From: Pseudonocardia sp. TRM90224 | GTDB taxonomy: Bacteria > Actinomycetota > Actinomycetes > Mycobacteriales > Pseudonocardiaceae | Direction: 5' to 3' | Assembly: GCF_021245725.1 (NCBI RefSeq) | Contig: NZ_JAJGSX010000001.1 | Coordinates: 682,001-746,000, forward strand | Length of the DNA: 64,000 bases | In this document: piece by piece, positions 8,370 to 19,244 of the stretch | Position numbering within the stretch: the first letter of the stretch is position 1 | Layout: each line of letters opens with the position of its first letter | Translations under genes and position numbers: made by a program | Notes under the pieces: generated by a model | Seen by the model: the letters and a program-made list of their open reading frames with translations, nothing else | Database searches by the model: none | Told to the model about the DNA's origin: nothing

Positions 8370-9260
8370 CTACCCGACCAGCCGCAGCCGCTGCTCGTCG
8401 AGGCCGATCGTCACCCGCTGGCCGCGGACGGCGGTGAGCCGGTCGGCCTCGCCGCCGTCGGAGAAGACGACGAGCGAGTCGGAGCCGACGGTCAGCTCCA
8501 GCCGCTCACCCTGTTCGAGCCGGCCGGCCACCAGCTCGGCACCGGTGGTCGGCGACGGCCACGCCTCCCGCACGAACCAGCAGAGTGCCTGCTCGGCGGG
8601 GTCGGGGAGGCGGGGAGGCGCCGCCACCCCGCGCACGAGCGACGCGCACCAGCCGGTCGCGCCGGTCCCGGTGCCGACCACGACGCCGGAGCTGCTCTGC
8701 GGCTCGCCGCGCCCGTCGGGCAGGCGCAGCAGGTAGCGCGCCGACTGGTGCCCCCGGTCGCCGACGAACACCTCGTTGAGCCCGCGCATGTGCTGCCCGT
8801 CGTCGAGCTCGGCGACCACCATCTGCCGGTCCTGCACCGCGGCCGTCCCCGCGACGACGGCCCGCAGCACGGCGGCGACGTCCTCGGGACGGTGCCGCGC
8901 CAGCACCGCAGGCTCCTGCGGGTCCACCCCGATCACCGGCTGGCCGTCGAGGTACTTCGCGACGTTCGCCACCAACCCGTCCGGGCCGACGGCGACCACG
9001 ATGTCGCCATCGCCGAACGGGAACGCAGCCAGCTCCTCCCGGTCGGCGCGCCCGGTGCGCCAGCTGCGTGGCAACGCCGCTTGCACCGTGTCGAGCGCGG
9101 CCGCCCACGCGTCGTGACGGCTGCGCAGCACGTCGAGCTCGTCGGGATCGCGGTCGCGGAGGAAGAACGCGACGGCACCGGGAGTGCCGTGCCGGTCGAG
9201 CAGCTCGCGGTAGGCGCTGCGCCGCGTCACGACGACGACCCGCGGCTCCAGCGTGCTCAC
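8370..9260 (-). CDS. NAD kinase-like protein (diverged ATP-NAD kinase fold)
   Basis: 296 residues from GTG. The NAD kinase core is recognisable: residues 92-95 read GPDG where canonical enzymes have GGDG, keeping the catalytic-type Asp; LNEVFVGD matches the conserved NE motif; and GVVVGTGTGATGW matches the nucleotide-binding TPTGST-like loop. The changed first Gly and the unusual FPFGDGDIV lead suggest a specialised or non-canonical enzyme rather than the housekeeping NadK. It overlaps the SPFH gene by 4 bases and shares its operon, divergent from a Nudix-type regulator, which ties it to NAD or ADP-ribose metabolism. Confidence 0.78.
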   Translation of the reverse strand: MSTLEPRVVVVTRRSAYRELLDRHGTPGAVAFFLRDRDPDELDVLRSRHDAWAAALDTVQAALPRSWRTGRADREELAAFPFGDGDIVVAVGPDGLVANVAKYLDGQPVIGVDPQEPAVLARHRPEDVAAVLRAVVAGTAAVQDRQMVVAELDDGQHMRGLNEVFVGDRGHQSARYLLRLPDGRGEPQSSSGVVVGTGTGATGWCASLVRGVAAPPRLPDPAEQALCWFVREAWPSPTTGAELVAGRLEQGERLELTVGSDSLVVFSDGGEADRLTAVRGQRVTIGLDEQRLRLVG

Positions 9261-10288
9261 GTCGTGGTGCCGAGCCTGGTCACGAGGCCGGTCAGCACGT
9301 CAGGGGTGATCGTGAGCTGCCCGATCTCCGGCAAGTGACCGGCCAGCTCGCGCATTGCGAGCGCGGTGAGCACGCCGGGCGGCAGGTCGCGCACGACGTC
9401 CATCTTCGCCGCCTCCGCGGCCGCCTCGGCCAGCCCGACGATCCGCAGCGCCTCGGCCTGCGCCGCCGAGACGACGCGGTTGCGCGCCGCCTCCGCCTCG
9501 GCCGCCAGCTGGTCCCTCCGGATCCCGGCCTCCGCAGCCACGAGCGCGGCCGCGGCGTCGAGCTCCGCCTTGCGCCGCACGTTCTCACCGCGCTGCGCGA
9601 CGAGCTGCTCCTCGCGCCTGGCCAGCTCGATCTTGCTCTGCAGCTCGTTCTCGGCGATCACCCGCTCGCGTTCGACGGCGTCGGCCCGACGCTGGTACGT
9701 CGCGCGGTCGGCACTCGCCTGCGCGGCCTCCCGGGTCGGGGTCTGCAGCGCGCGCTCCAGGTCGGGCGCGGCGCGCACCGCGAGCACCCGCACCCCGACG
9801 ACGACCACCCCCAGGTCGGCCAGCCGCTCGTCGTCGGCCAGCCGCTCCTCGATGGCCCGCTGCACCGGATCGGGCCCGGCGGCCAGCGCGTCCTGCAGCG
9901 TCGATCCGGCCAGCAGGGCCAGCACGGGCTGCTGCGCGAGCTCGCCGAGCAGGGTGGCGAGCGTGTCGAGCGGCGCGCCGCGCCAGCGGCCGGTACGCGG
10001 GTCGATGCCGAAGTCGAGCCGGCTCGCCGCCCGGCCCGGTTCGGCGATGCGGTGGGTGATGCCGACCGGGACACTCAGCTCGGCGTGGTCGACCGTGCGG
10101 GCGTGGCAGACCAGCGACAGCTCACGGTCGTCGACGGGCACCTCGGAGAGGACGGCAACACCCGCGCGGAACCAGAACGTGAGCCCGACACCCTCCTTGC
10201 GCACCGCCCCGCTGGAGCCGTGCCGGATCCAGCTCGTCGGTCCGCTGCGCAGGTGGTGCCAGAAGATCGTGCGTGTGATGTCGGCCAT
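9257..10288 (-). CDS. SPFH/band-7 (flotillin-like) domain protein
   Basis: 343 residues with no clear N-terminal membrane anchor. Residues about 40-190 form the SPFH/PHB domain (SVPVGITHRI; LADLGVVVVGVRVLAV). Residues about 190-290 are a long Ala/Glu/Arg-rich coiled coil typical of flotillins, slipins and related scaffold proteins. The C-terminal 50 residues are a small hydrophobic oligomerisation segment. It is the first gene of the operon with the NAD-kinase-like gene and faces the Nudix/wHTH regulator across three repeated half-sites. SPFH proteins build membrane-associated oligomers; the partner here is unknown. Confidence 0.88.
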   Translation of the reverse strand: MADITRTIFWHHLRSGPTSWIRHGSSGAVRKEGVGLTFWFRAGVAVLSEVPVDDRELSLVCHARTVDHAELSVPVGITHRIAEPGRAASRLDFGIDPRTGRWRGAPLDTLATLLGELAQQPVLALLAGSTLQDALAAGPDPVQRAIEERLADDERLADLGVVVVGVRVLAVRAAPDLERALQTPTREAAQASADRATYQRRADAVERERVIAENELQSKIELARREEQLVAQRGENVRRKAELDAAAALVAAEAGIRRDQLAAEAEAARNRVVSAAQAEALRIVGLAEAAAEAAKMDVVRDLPPGVLTALAMRELAGHLPEIGQLTITPDVLTGLVTRLGTTT

Positions 10289-10304
10289 CGGTGCCCCCCT
10301 CGAC

Positions 10305-10348
10305 TATCGTCACTCTGACGATAACCTATTCGGGTCGGAGTGACGATA
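10305..10348. promoter_or_regulatory. NrtR-type operator with three TGACGATA half-sites
   Basis: TATCGTCA-CTC-TGACGATA (10305-10323) is a perfect palindrome; a third half-site, GAGTGACGATA (10338-10348), is an exact inverted copy of the first arm. It fills the 60-bp divergent spacer between the SPFH operon and the Nudix regulator. A TAACCT hexamer at 10322-10327 may be the regulator's -10 element. A GGAG at 10337-10340 suits the ATG at 10349. Confidence 0.82.
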
Positions 10349-11020
10349 ATGCGGGGCAACCTTTTTGCGGTCGCCGTCGACCTCGTCGTGCTCACCGTGC
10401 GGCAAGGGGTGTTCTCGACGCTGCTCGTCCGGCGCGGGATCCCACCCTTCGAGGGCGAGCTGGCACTGCCCGGCGGGTTCGTGCTCCCGCACGAGGACCT
10501 GCTCGACGCCGCGACCCGCGAGCTCAGCGAGGAGACCGGGCTGTCGCTGCGCGGCCACCACCTGGAACAGCTCGCGAGCTACGCGGCACCCGACCGCGAC
10601 CCGCGCGGCCGCGTGCTGAGCGTCGGACACCTCGCGCTCGTACCGGATCTGCCCGAGCCGCAGGCGGGCTCCGACGCCGCCGGGAGCGCCTGGCACCCGA
10701 TCGCCGAGCTCCCGGCGCTCGCCTTCGACCACACCCGGATACTCGCCGACGGCGTCGAGCGCGCGAGGGCGAAGCTGGAGTACACGACGCTCGCGGCGAC
10801 GTTCTGCCCGCAGACGTTCACGGTCTCGCAGCTGCGCGAGGTCTACGAAGCCGTCTGGGGCACGACGCTCGACCCACGCAACTTCCAGCGCAAGGTCACC
10901 TCGACGCCCGGCTTCCTGCTCCCCACCGCCCGCACGACCAGCAGCGGACGCGGCCGACCCGCCCAGCTGTTCCGCCGCGGCAACGCGACCTCACTGCATC
11001 CGCCGATGCTGCGGGACTAG
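10349..11020 (+). CDS. NrtR-like Nudix/winged-helix regulator
   Basis: 223 residues. An N-terminal Nudix domain has ALPGGFV and a Nudix box running from GFVLPHEDLLDAA to RELSEETGL (residues about 40-65), nearly canonical, so hydrolytic activity on ADP-ribose-type substrates may remain. The C-terminal half (LEYTTLAATFCPQTFTVSQL; RNFQRKVTSTPGFL) is the winged HTH of the NrtR family. NrtR proteins sense ADP-ribose and repress NAD genes. The divergent NAD-kinase-like/SPFH operon and the shared half-sites make that operon and its own gene the likely targets. ATG 10349 is preferred over GTG 10340, which lies in the operator. Confidence 0.88.
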   Translation: MRGNLFAVAVDLVVLTVRQGVFSTLLVRRGIPPFEGELALPGGFVLPHEDLLDAATRELSEETGLSLRGHHLEQLASYAAPDRDPRGRVLSVGHLALVPDLPEPQAGSDAAGSAWHPIAELPALAFDHTRILADGVERARAKLEYTTLAATFCPQTFTVSQLREVYEAVWGTTLDPRNFQRKVTSTPGFLLPTARTTSSGRGRPAQLFRRGNATSLHPPMLRD

Positions 11021-11063
11021 GCGCTGGTCGTACCCCAACCGCGCAGCTCACCCGGGGGCTGGG

Positions 11064-11122
11064 AGGGCAGGAAAGCCACTTTCCTGCCCCGTGAGGGCCG
11101 GAAAGTGGCTTTGCTGCCCTCG
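11064..11122. repeat. 59-bp intergenic double-hairpin repeat, copy 1
   Basis: Contains GGCAGGAAAG-CCA-CTTTCCTGCC followed by CCGGAAAGTGGCTTT, so two AAAG/CTTT stem-loops can form, or one long stem between both halves. It lies between the convergent Nudix regulator and purM and probably terminates both. The identical 59 bases recur at 25948-26006, also between convergent genes. Confidence 0.85.
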
Positions 11123-11168
11123 CGTGCGCAACGCACATCCCGTCCGGGCCGGCCGCCGCATGCACCGC

Positions 11169-12272
11169 TCAGAAGCGGGGGTGCTCGCCCTTCATGTGGA
11201 CGCGCGAGCCGGGACCGGACGTCGCCGGCCCGTCGCCGGCCCGCCGCACCTCGCCGAGCACCCATGCCGGCAGGTGGCGGGCGGTCAGCACGGCGAGCGC
11301 CCGGTCGACGTCGTCGGCGGGCAGCACCGCGACCATCCCGACCCCCATGTTGAAGGTCTTCTCCATCTCGACCCGCTCGACCCGGCCACGCGTCTGGATG
11401 AGCTTGAACACCGGCGCCGGCGTCCAGGTGCCGCGCTCGACGACCGCTTCGAGCCCGGCGGGCAGCACCCGCTCCAGGTTGCGGGCCAGTCCCCCGCCCG
11501 TGATGTGGGAGAACGTGCGCACGCCGGTCTCGGCGGCGAGCGTGAGGCAGTCCTTGGCGTAGATGCGCGTCGGGACGAGCAGCTCCTCGCCGAGCGTGTG
11601 GCCGAACTCCTCGACGTGGCCCTCGAGCGGCATCCGACCGATCTCCAGCAGCACGTGCCTGGCCAGCGAGTAGCCGTTCGAGTGCAGGCCGGACGAGCCC
11701 ATCGCGATCAGCACGTCGCCGGGGCGCACGAGCTCCGGACGCAGCATCGCGTCGGCCTCGACGATGCCAACGCCGGTCGCCGAGAGGTCGTAGCCACCGG
11801 CCTCCATCAGCCCGGGGTGCTCCGCCGTCTCCCCGCCGAGCAGCGCGCAGCCGGCCGCCTGGCAGCCCTCCGCGATGCCTTCGACGACGGCGGCGATCTG
11901 CTCGGGGATGACCTTGCCGACGGCGATGTAGTCCTGCAGGAAGAGCGGCTCGGCGCCGCAGACGACGAGGTCGTCGACAACCATCGCGACGAGGTCGAGC
12001 CCGATGGTGTCGTGCTTGTCCATCGCCTGCGCGAGCGCCACCTTCGTGCCGACTCCGTCGGTCGACGCCGCGAGCACCGGCTCCTTGTACTTGCCGAGCT
12101 TCAGCGCGAACAGCCCGGCGAACCCGCCGATCCCGCCCATGACCTCCGGCCGGGTGGCCTTCTCCGCAAAGGGTCGAAGGGCATCGACGGCTCGTTCACC
12201 GGCCTCGATGTCAACGCCTGCTGCGGCGTAGCTCGCGCCGGACCCCTCTGCGTTCGGGCTGGTCAACGACAT
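11169..12272 (-). CDS. purM: Phosphoribosylformylglycinamidine cyclo-ligase (AIR synthetase)
   Basis: 367 residues from the ATG at 12272, which has an AGGAG 11 bases upstream. PurM converts FGAM and ATP to AIR, step five of de novo purine synthesis, in the cytosol. Recognisable are SYAAAGVDIEAGERAV at the N-terminus, STDGVGTK, GAEPLFLQDYIA, GGETAEHPG and SHITGGGLARNLERVLP, all PurM family blocks. It lies 91 bp downstream of purF on the same strand, as in M. tuberculosis, and is probably co-transcribed with it. The 59-bp hairpin repeat follows its stop. Confidence 0.97.
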   Translation of the reverse strand: MSLTSPNAEGSGASYAAAGVDIEAGERAVDALRPFAEKATRPEVMGGIGGFAGLFALKLGKYKEPVLAASTDGVGTKVALAQAMDKHDTIGLDLVAMVVDDLVVCGAEPLFLQDYIAVGKVIPEQIAAVVEGIAEGCQAAGCALLGGETAEHPGLMEAGGYDLSATGVGIVEADAMLRPELVRPGDVLIAMGSSGLHSNGYSLARHVLLEIGRMPLEGHVEEFGHTLGEELLVPTRIYAKDCLTLAAETGVRTFSHITGGGLARNLERVLPAGLEAVVERGTWTPAPVFKLIQTRGRVERVEMEKTFNMGVGMVAVLPADDVDRALAVLTARHLPAWVLGEVRRAGDGPATSGPGSRVHMKGEHPRF

Positions 12273-12363
12273 GGTCGGTCTCGCTCCTGGGCGGGTGTAC
12301 GGGCGGCGCTGTGGCACCGCTCAAGCGGGCATGCGCGGGTTGCGCGCGACAGGTGTGACGAAC

Positions 12364-13923
12364 TCAGGGTCGACCGAGTGCGTCGCCGGCACCGTAACCG
12401 ACCGAGAGGGGAACGGCAGCCTCGGCGGTGGCGGTGGTGGCCAGGTCCTCGAGCAGGTGCTTGCCGAGGTGCGCCTCTTCCGGCAGCGGGATGGGGTACT
12501 CGCCGTCGAAGCACGCCGCGCACAGGCGGCTGCGCGGCTGCTCGGTGGCGGCGACCAGACCGTCGAGCGAGATGTAGCCCAGCGAGTCGGAGCCGATCGC
12601 CCTGCGCACGCCCTCGGGGTCGACGCCGCTCGCGACCAGCTCGGCGCGCGTGGCGAAGTCGATGCCGTAGAAGCACGGCCACTTGACCGGCGGCGACGCG
12701 ATCCGGACGTGCACCTCGAGCGCACCGGCCTCGCGCAGCATGCGGACGAGCGCACGTTGGGTGTTGCCACGGACGATCGAGTCGTCCACGACCACCAGCC
12801 GCTTGCCGCGGATGACGTCGCGCAGCGGGTTGAGCTTGAGCCGGATGCCCAGCTGGCGGATCGTCTGGCTCGGCTGGATGAACGTGCGCCCGACGTACTG
12901 GTTCTTGACCAGCCCCTGGCCGTAGGGGATGCCGGAGCCCTGCGCGTAGCCGATGGCGGCGGGGGTGCCCGACTCCGGCACGGGGATCACGAGGTCGGCC
13001 TCGACGGGGAACTCCTCCGCGAGCCTCCTGCCGATCTCGACGCGGGCCGCGTGGACGGAACGTCCGGAGATGGTCGTATCGGGCCGCGCGAGGTAGACGT
13101 ACTCGAAGACGCAGCCCTTCGGCTCCTGCGGGGCGAACCGGGAGCTGCGCAGGCCGTTGGCATCGATCGCGAGCAGTTCGCCCGGCTCGACCTCACGCAC
13201 CATCGACGCGCCGACGATGTCGAGCGCGGCCGTCTCGCTCGCGACGACCCAGCCGCGCTCCAGCCTGCCGAGCACCAGCGGGCGGACGCCGTAGGGATCG
13301 CGGGCGGCGTAGAGCGTCTGCTCGTCGGCGAAGACCAGCGAGTAGGCGCCGCGCACCCGCGGGAGCAGCCGCATCGCGGCCTCCTCCACGCCGATGTCGG
13401 CGGCGCTCGCCGCGAGCAGCTCGGTGATCAGGTCGGAGTCGGTGGACGCCTGGATTCGCGACCCGTTGCCGGCGGCCGGCGCGAGGGTCGCGGCGATCTC
13501 GTCGCGCAGCTCGGCGGTGTTGACGAGGTTGCCGTTGTGGCCGAGCGCGATGCCGCTGCCGGTCGCGGTGGTCCGGAACGTCGGCTGGGCGTTCTCCCAG
13601 ATCGTCGAGCCGGTGGTGGAGTAGCGGCAGTGCCCGACGGCGATGTGGCCCTTCAGCGACGAGAGGACCTTCTCGTCGAACACCTGGCTGACCAGCCCGA
13701 GCTCCTTGAACACCACCATCCGGCGGCCGTCGGAGACGGCCATGCCGGCAGACTCCTGCCCGCGGTGCTGGAGGGCGTAGAGGCCGTAGTAGGTGAGGTT
13801 CGCGACGTCCTCGCCGGGCGCCCAAACGCCGAAGACCCCACATTCCTCGCGCGGGGCGGGGTCGGATTCCACGTCGTCGGAGTGATCGGTCGGGTGCTCG
13901 TTCCGGGCGGAACTCGGGCGCAC
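12364..13923 (-). CDS. purF: Amidophosphoribosyltransferase
   Basis: 519 residues. PurF makes phosphoribosylamine from PRPP and glutamine, the committed step of purine synthesis. The GTG at 13923 is chosen because it has GAGGAG 6 bases upstream and avoids overlap with the upstream gene. The nucleophile Cys28 (EECGVFG) sits behind a 27-residue propeptide, as in the self-processing Fe-S-type enzymes. The glutaminase domain includes YYGLYALQHRGQESAG; the PRPP motif VVVDDSIVRGNT is intact. It starts 25 bp after the GGDEF-EAL gene's stop on the same strand. Confidence 0.97.
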   Translation of the reverse strand: MRPSSARNEHPTDHSDDVESDPAPREECGVFGVWAPGEDVANLTYYGLYALQHRGQESAGMAVSDGRRMVVFKELGLVSQVFDEKVLSSLKGHIAVGHCRYSTTGSTIWENAQPTFRTTATGSGIALGHNGNLVNTAELRDEIAATLAPAAGNGSRIQASTDSDLITELLAASAADIGVEEAAMRLLPRVRGAYSLVFADEQTLYAARDPYGVRPLVLGRLERGWVVASETAALDIVGASMVREVEPGELLAIDANGLRSSRFAPQEPKGCVFEYVYLARPDTTISGRSVHAARVEIGRRLAEEFPVEADLVIPVPESGTPAAIGYAQGSGIPYGQGLVKNQYVGRTFIQPSQTIRQLGIRLKLNPLRDVIRGKRLVVVDDSIVRGNTQRALVRMLREAGALEVHVRIASPPVKWPCFYGIDFATRAELVASGVDPEGVRRAIGSDSLGYISLDGLVAATEQPRSRLCAACFDGEYPIPLPEEAHLGKHLLEDLATTATAEAAVPLSVGYGAGDALGRP

Positions 13924-13948
13924 AACACGCTCCTCGTCAGGCGGCGGC

Positions 13949-16135
13949 TCAGGCTCCGATGCTACGCCGAAAGAGCTCAGGGACCCACTCACCGGGACCA
14001 GCGTCACCGAACCAATGCCCCTGACCGACGTCACACCCGAGCTCGGCGAGCCGCTCCGACTGGACGATGGTCTCCACCCATTCGGCCGTGACCTCCAGCC
14101 CGAGCGCGTGCGCCATCTCGACGAGTGCGCGCACGATCGCGATGTCGACGGTGTCGGGCTCCGGCTTGCGCAGCCCCTCGATGAACGACCCGTCGATCTT
14201 CAGCGCGTGCACCGGGAGCCTGCGCAGCCACGCGAGGCTCGAGTACCCGGTGCCGAAGTCGTCGAGCGCGAGCCGCACGCCGGCGGCCCGCAGCGCGGTG
14301 AGTGCGTTGAGCGCGGTCTCGTCGTCGCCGAGCACGGCCTGCTCGGTGATCTCCAGCTGCAACCGGTGCGCCGGCAGCCCCGTCTCGGCCAGCACGTCCT
14401 CGACGATCGACACCCAGCCGGGCTCGTTGAGCTGCACCGGCGACACGTTGACGCTGACGTAGGGCGTCTCGGGGCCGAGCACCTGCCACCAGGACGCCGC
14501 CTGCCGGCAGGCGGTCTCCAGGATCCACCGCCCGAGCGGGATGATCGCGCCGCTCTGCTCGGCGAGCTCGATGAACTTGGCCGGCCCGATGAGGCCCTGC
14601 TCGGGGTGCTGCCACCGGACGAGCGCCTCGACACCGCGCAGCCTGCCGCCGTCGAGCCCGACGAGCGGCTGGTAGGCCAGCCGGAACTCACCGCGATCGA
14701 TCGCCGGCCGCAGCCCTGAGACCAGCGCGAACCGGGCCGCCTCCGCGGTGTCGCGCTCGTGGTCGAACACCACCCGACGAGCGCCGCCCAGGGCCTTCGC
14801 CCACGACATCGCGATGTCGGCGGAGCGGACCAGCTCGGCCGCGCTGCCGCCGGCGGTCGCGGACTCCGCGACGCCGATGCTCGCCGTGATGCCGACGGTG
14901 TAGCCGCCGATGACGAACGGGGTGGCCAGCGCCGCCTGCAGGCGGTCGGCGATGTGGCAGACGTCCGTGACACTCGCCGGATCCCCGATCAGCACCGCGA
15001 ACTCGTCGCACCCGGTGCGGCACACGAGGTGATCGCCCGCCGCGAGCTGCAGCCTCCCGACCACGCCGAGCAGCAGCCGGTCGCCGACGTCGTCGCCGTA
15101 CTCGTCCACGACGGCGTCGAACCCGTCGAGGTCGAGCGCGCAGATGCCCACCCGCGCGACGGCGCCGTCGGCGAAGGCGTGGTGCAGCCACTGCTCGGTG
15201 AGCGCCTGGCTCGGCAGCCGCGTGAGCTGGTCCTGGCTCGTCGCCTGGCGCAGCCGCGCACGCAGCTGGTGGCGCTCGGAGATGTCGGCGACGAACGCGG
15301 TGATGTGCGACGGCGTGCCGTCGGCGCCGCGGATCGGCGACACCGAGACGTGCACCCAGACGATGTCGCCGTTCTGCCGGACGAGCCGCATGTCCAGCTG
15401 CAGCACGTCGGGATCGCCCTTGCCGACCCGACCGAAGCGTTCGAGCACGTCGGCGAGGTCGTCGGGATGCACGAAGTCGGAGAACGGGCGCGGCTGGTCG
15501 AGCTGCCCGGCGATGCCGAGCAGCCTGCGCAGCGCCGGGTTGAAGTCGAGCACCTGTCCGTCGAGGCCGATGATGCCGATCCCGACGCCGGACTGCTCGT
15601 AGCCCGCGCGGTAGTACCAGTGGTCGAGCACCAGCTCGTCGGCCGCGTCCTTGACCGCCTGCAAGGGCACGCGCACGACCCGCGCGGGCACCCTGCGGCC
15701 GCTCAGCGCCTTCGCGAAGCCCGCCGCCATCTCGTCGAGCACGCAGGCGAGCCGGCGCTCACCCTCCTCGTCGACGATCCCCAACGCCGAGGGCGCCTCC
15801 TTGCGCAGGAGCGCGAGCGTGCGCGGCAGGACGTCCTCGGCGTGCTGGACGGGGTCGCTCGGGTCGCCGCAGAGGCCCGAGGTCAGCAGCTCGGCACCGA
15901 CGGCGCGCGCGGCGAGCGGCCAGAACGGCTCAGCGCGCAGCGTCGCGGCGAGCCGGCGCAGCGCGGTGGCGAGCCTGCTGATGACAACCGGGCTCCCGGG
16001 CGGGGCAAGAGTCGCCCACCGGACCGACAACCTCGCGATGCGATCGGCCTGCGCCGAACGCTCGTCGGTGATCCCGCTGACCGCACCCGGCGTTCGCCGT
16101 ACTGCGGGCTCGGTAAGGCTGCGCGGAGCAACCAC
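13949..16135 (-). CDS. PAS-GGDEF-EAL cyclic-di-GMP signalling protein with degenerate GGDEF
   Basis: 728 residues from the GTG at 16135 (GGAGG 7 bases upstream). Domains in order: an N-terminal helical region (about 25-170), PAS with PAC (175-290, GIIGLDGQVLDFNP), GGDEF (300-460) and EAL (475-728). The diguanylate-cyclase motif reads GCDEF at 375-379, so synthase activity is doubtful. The phosphodiesterase motif EALVRW at 503-508 and DDFGTGYSS are intact, so c-di-GMP hydrolysis is likely. No membrane segment is obvious. It lies 25 bp upstream of purF on the same strand, which may simply be readthrough context. Confidence 0.93.
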   Translation of the reverse strand: MVAPRSLTEPAVRRTPGAVSGITDERSAQADRIARLSVRWATLAPPGSPVVISRLATALRRLAATLRAEPFWPLAARAVGAELLTSGLCGDPSDPVQHAEDVLPRTLALLRKEAPSALGIVDEEGERRLACVLDEMAAGFAKALSGRRVPARVVRVPLQAVKDAADELVLDHWYYRAGYEQSGVGIGIIGLDGQVLDFNPALRRLLGIAGQLDQPRPFSDFVHPDDLADVLERFGRVGKGDPDVLQLDMRLVRQNGDIVWVHVSVSPIRGADGTPSHITAFVADISERHQLRARLRQATSQDQLTRLPSQALTEQWLHHAFADGAVARVGICALDLDGFDAVVDEYGDDVGDRLLLGVVGRLQLAAGDHLVCRTGCDEFAVLIGDPASVTDVCHIADRLQAALATPFVIGGYTVGITASIGVAESATAGGSAAELVRSADIAMSWAKALGGARRVVFDHERDTAEAARFALVSGLRPAIDRGEFRLAYQPLVGLDGGRLRGVEALVRWQHPEQGLIGPAKFIELAEQSGAIIPLGRWILETACRQAASWWQVLGPETPYVSVNVSPVQLNEPGWVSIVEDVLAETGLPAHRLQLEITEQAVLGDDETALNALTALRAAGVRLALDDFGTGYSSLAWLRRLPVHALKIDGSFIEGLRKPEPDTVDIAIVRALVEMAHALGLEVTAEWVETIVQSERLAELGCDVGQGHWFGDAGPGEWVPELFRRSIGA

Positions 16136-16265
16136 GCCGCCACCTCCCTGTTGCCCGTTCGGTCTTACTGGGACCTGAACGGACCAAGTTTCCGTGTAAC
16201 GCTCTGTTTGCGCCACCCACGGGGTGGGCGGCGTCACCCGCGGGCGACAGCACTCGCACGCACGG

Positions 16266-16622
16266 TCATGAGAGCGGCAGCAGGTCGGCAACCTCACCCG
16301 TGCGCGATCCGGAGGCTGTCAACCGGCCGGACTGCACCGCATCGCCCCAGCTCAGACGCCCTGTTGCGAGCGCAAGCCAGGTGCGTGCGTCGGCCTCGAC
16401 GACGTTGGGAGGGGTACCCCTTCCGTGCCGAGGACCAGAGACGCATTGAACGGCACCGAAGGGTGGAACGCGAACTTCCACGCTGCGCCCGGGAGCTGCC
16501 GCGGCAAGCGCCGCAAGGCTCTCCTTCACCGCCGCGCGAATGATCGCCCGGTCCGGGGAGGGGCCTCCTGCCAGCCAACGGAGCACCGACTCGAGATCGT
16601 CAACCGGCTCTGAATCGATCAT
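16266..16622 (-). CDS. Sterol carrier family protein
   Basis: 118 residues from the ATG at 16622; GTG codons just upstream are alternatives. It resembles the short actinobacterial sterol-carrier-like protein found beside purF in mycobacteria (Rv0807 region, from memory): RAAVKESLAALAAAAPGRSVEVRVPPFGAVQC followed by EADARTWLALATGRLSW, the DPxTWLxLATGRxxW-type SCP2 core. It lies 55 bp downstream of purL on the same strand. SCP2 folds bind hydrophobic ligands; no substrate is known for this branch. Confidence 0.8.
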   Translation of the reverse strand: MIDSEPVDDLESVLRWLAGGPSPDRAIIRAAVKESLAALAAAAPGRSVEVRVPPFGAVQCVSGPRHGRGTPPNVVEADARTWLALATGRLSWGDAVQSGRLTASGSRTGEVADLLPLS

Positions 16623-16677
16623 CAAGACCCCCACGCGCAGGCTTGTACGACACTGACCCTTCGGGTAGGTCAGCCAG

Positions 16678-18972
<2,295 letters not shown>

Positions 18973-19123
18973 GGCTGTTCAGCGTACGTCTCGGGGTGGA
19001 CGGCGATCACCACAGGACCCTGTGGACGCCGTCGGGCTCGTCACACCTGCCGAGCCGCACACCGAGTCTCGAACGGGAGCACGGGTCCGCGGTCGCGGTC
19101 GGGCAGGTGGCTGGCTGGGGGGT

Positions 19124-19146
19124 GCCGGGAAAGTGGCTTTCCCGGC
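19124..19146. terminator. GGAAAGTGGCTTTCC hairpin between purQ and purL
   Basis: GCCGGGAAAG-TGG-CTTTCCCGGC, a perfect 10-bp stem with a 3-base loop, 98 bases downstream of the purQ stop. Its AAAGTGGCTTT core matches the cores of the 59-bp repeats at 11064 and 25948, so it belongs to the same family in simpler form. The rest of the 18973-19244 spacer shows no gene. Confidence 0.7.
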
Positions 19147-19244
19147 AACGCGTGCGGCCCCGCACCGATCGGCCCGCGCCCGGGCATGGTGGCCGGCCGG
19201 GATGTGCGCGTGAGTTGCGTGTGCAGAGGGCAGCGTGACAGCCG

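Noticed and set aside
11064..11122. Insertion-sequence ends
   Set aside because: The identical copies at 11064 and 25948 bracket many essential purine genes and hold no transposase; a REP-like or terminator family explains them better.
12271..14091. Long plus-strand frame opposite purF
   Set aside because: It is antisense to a conserved enzyme, has biased Arg/Asp-rich composition and no family match.
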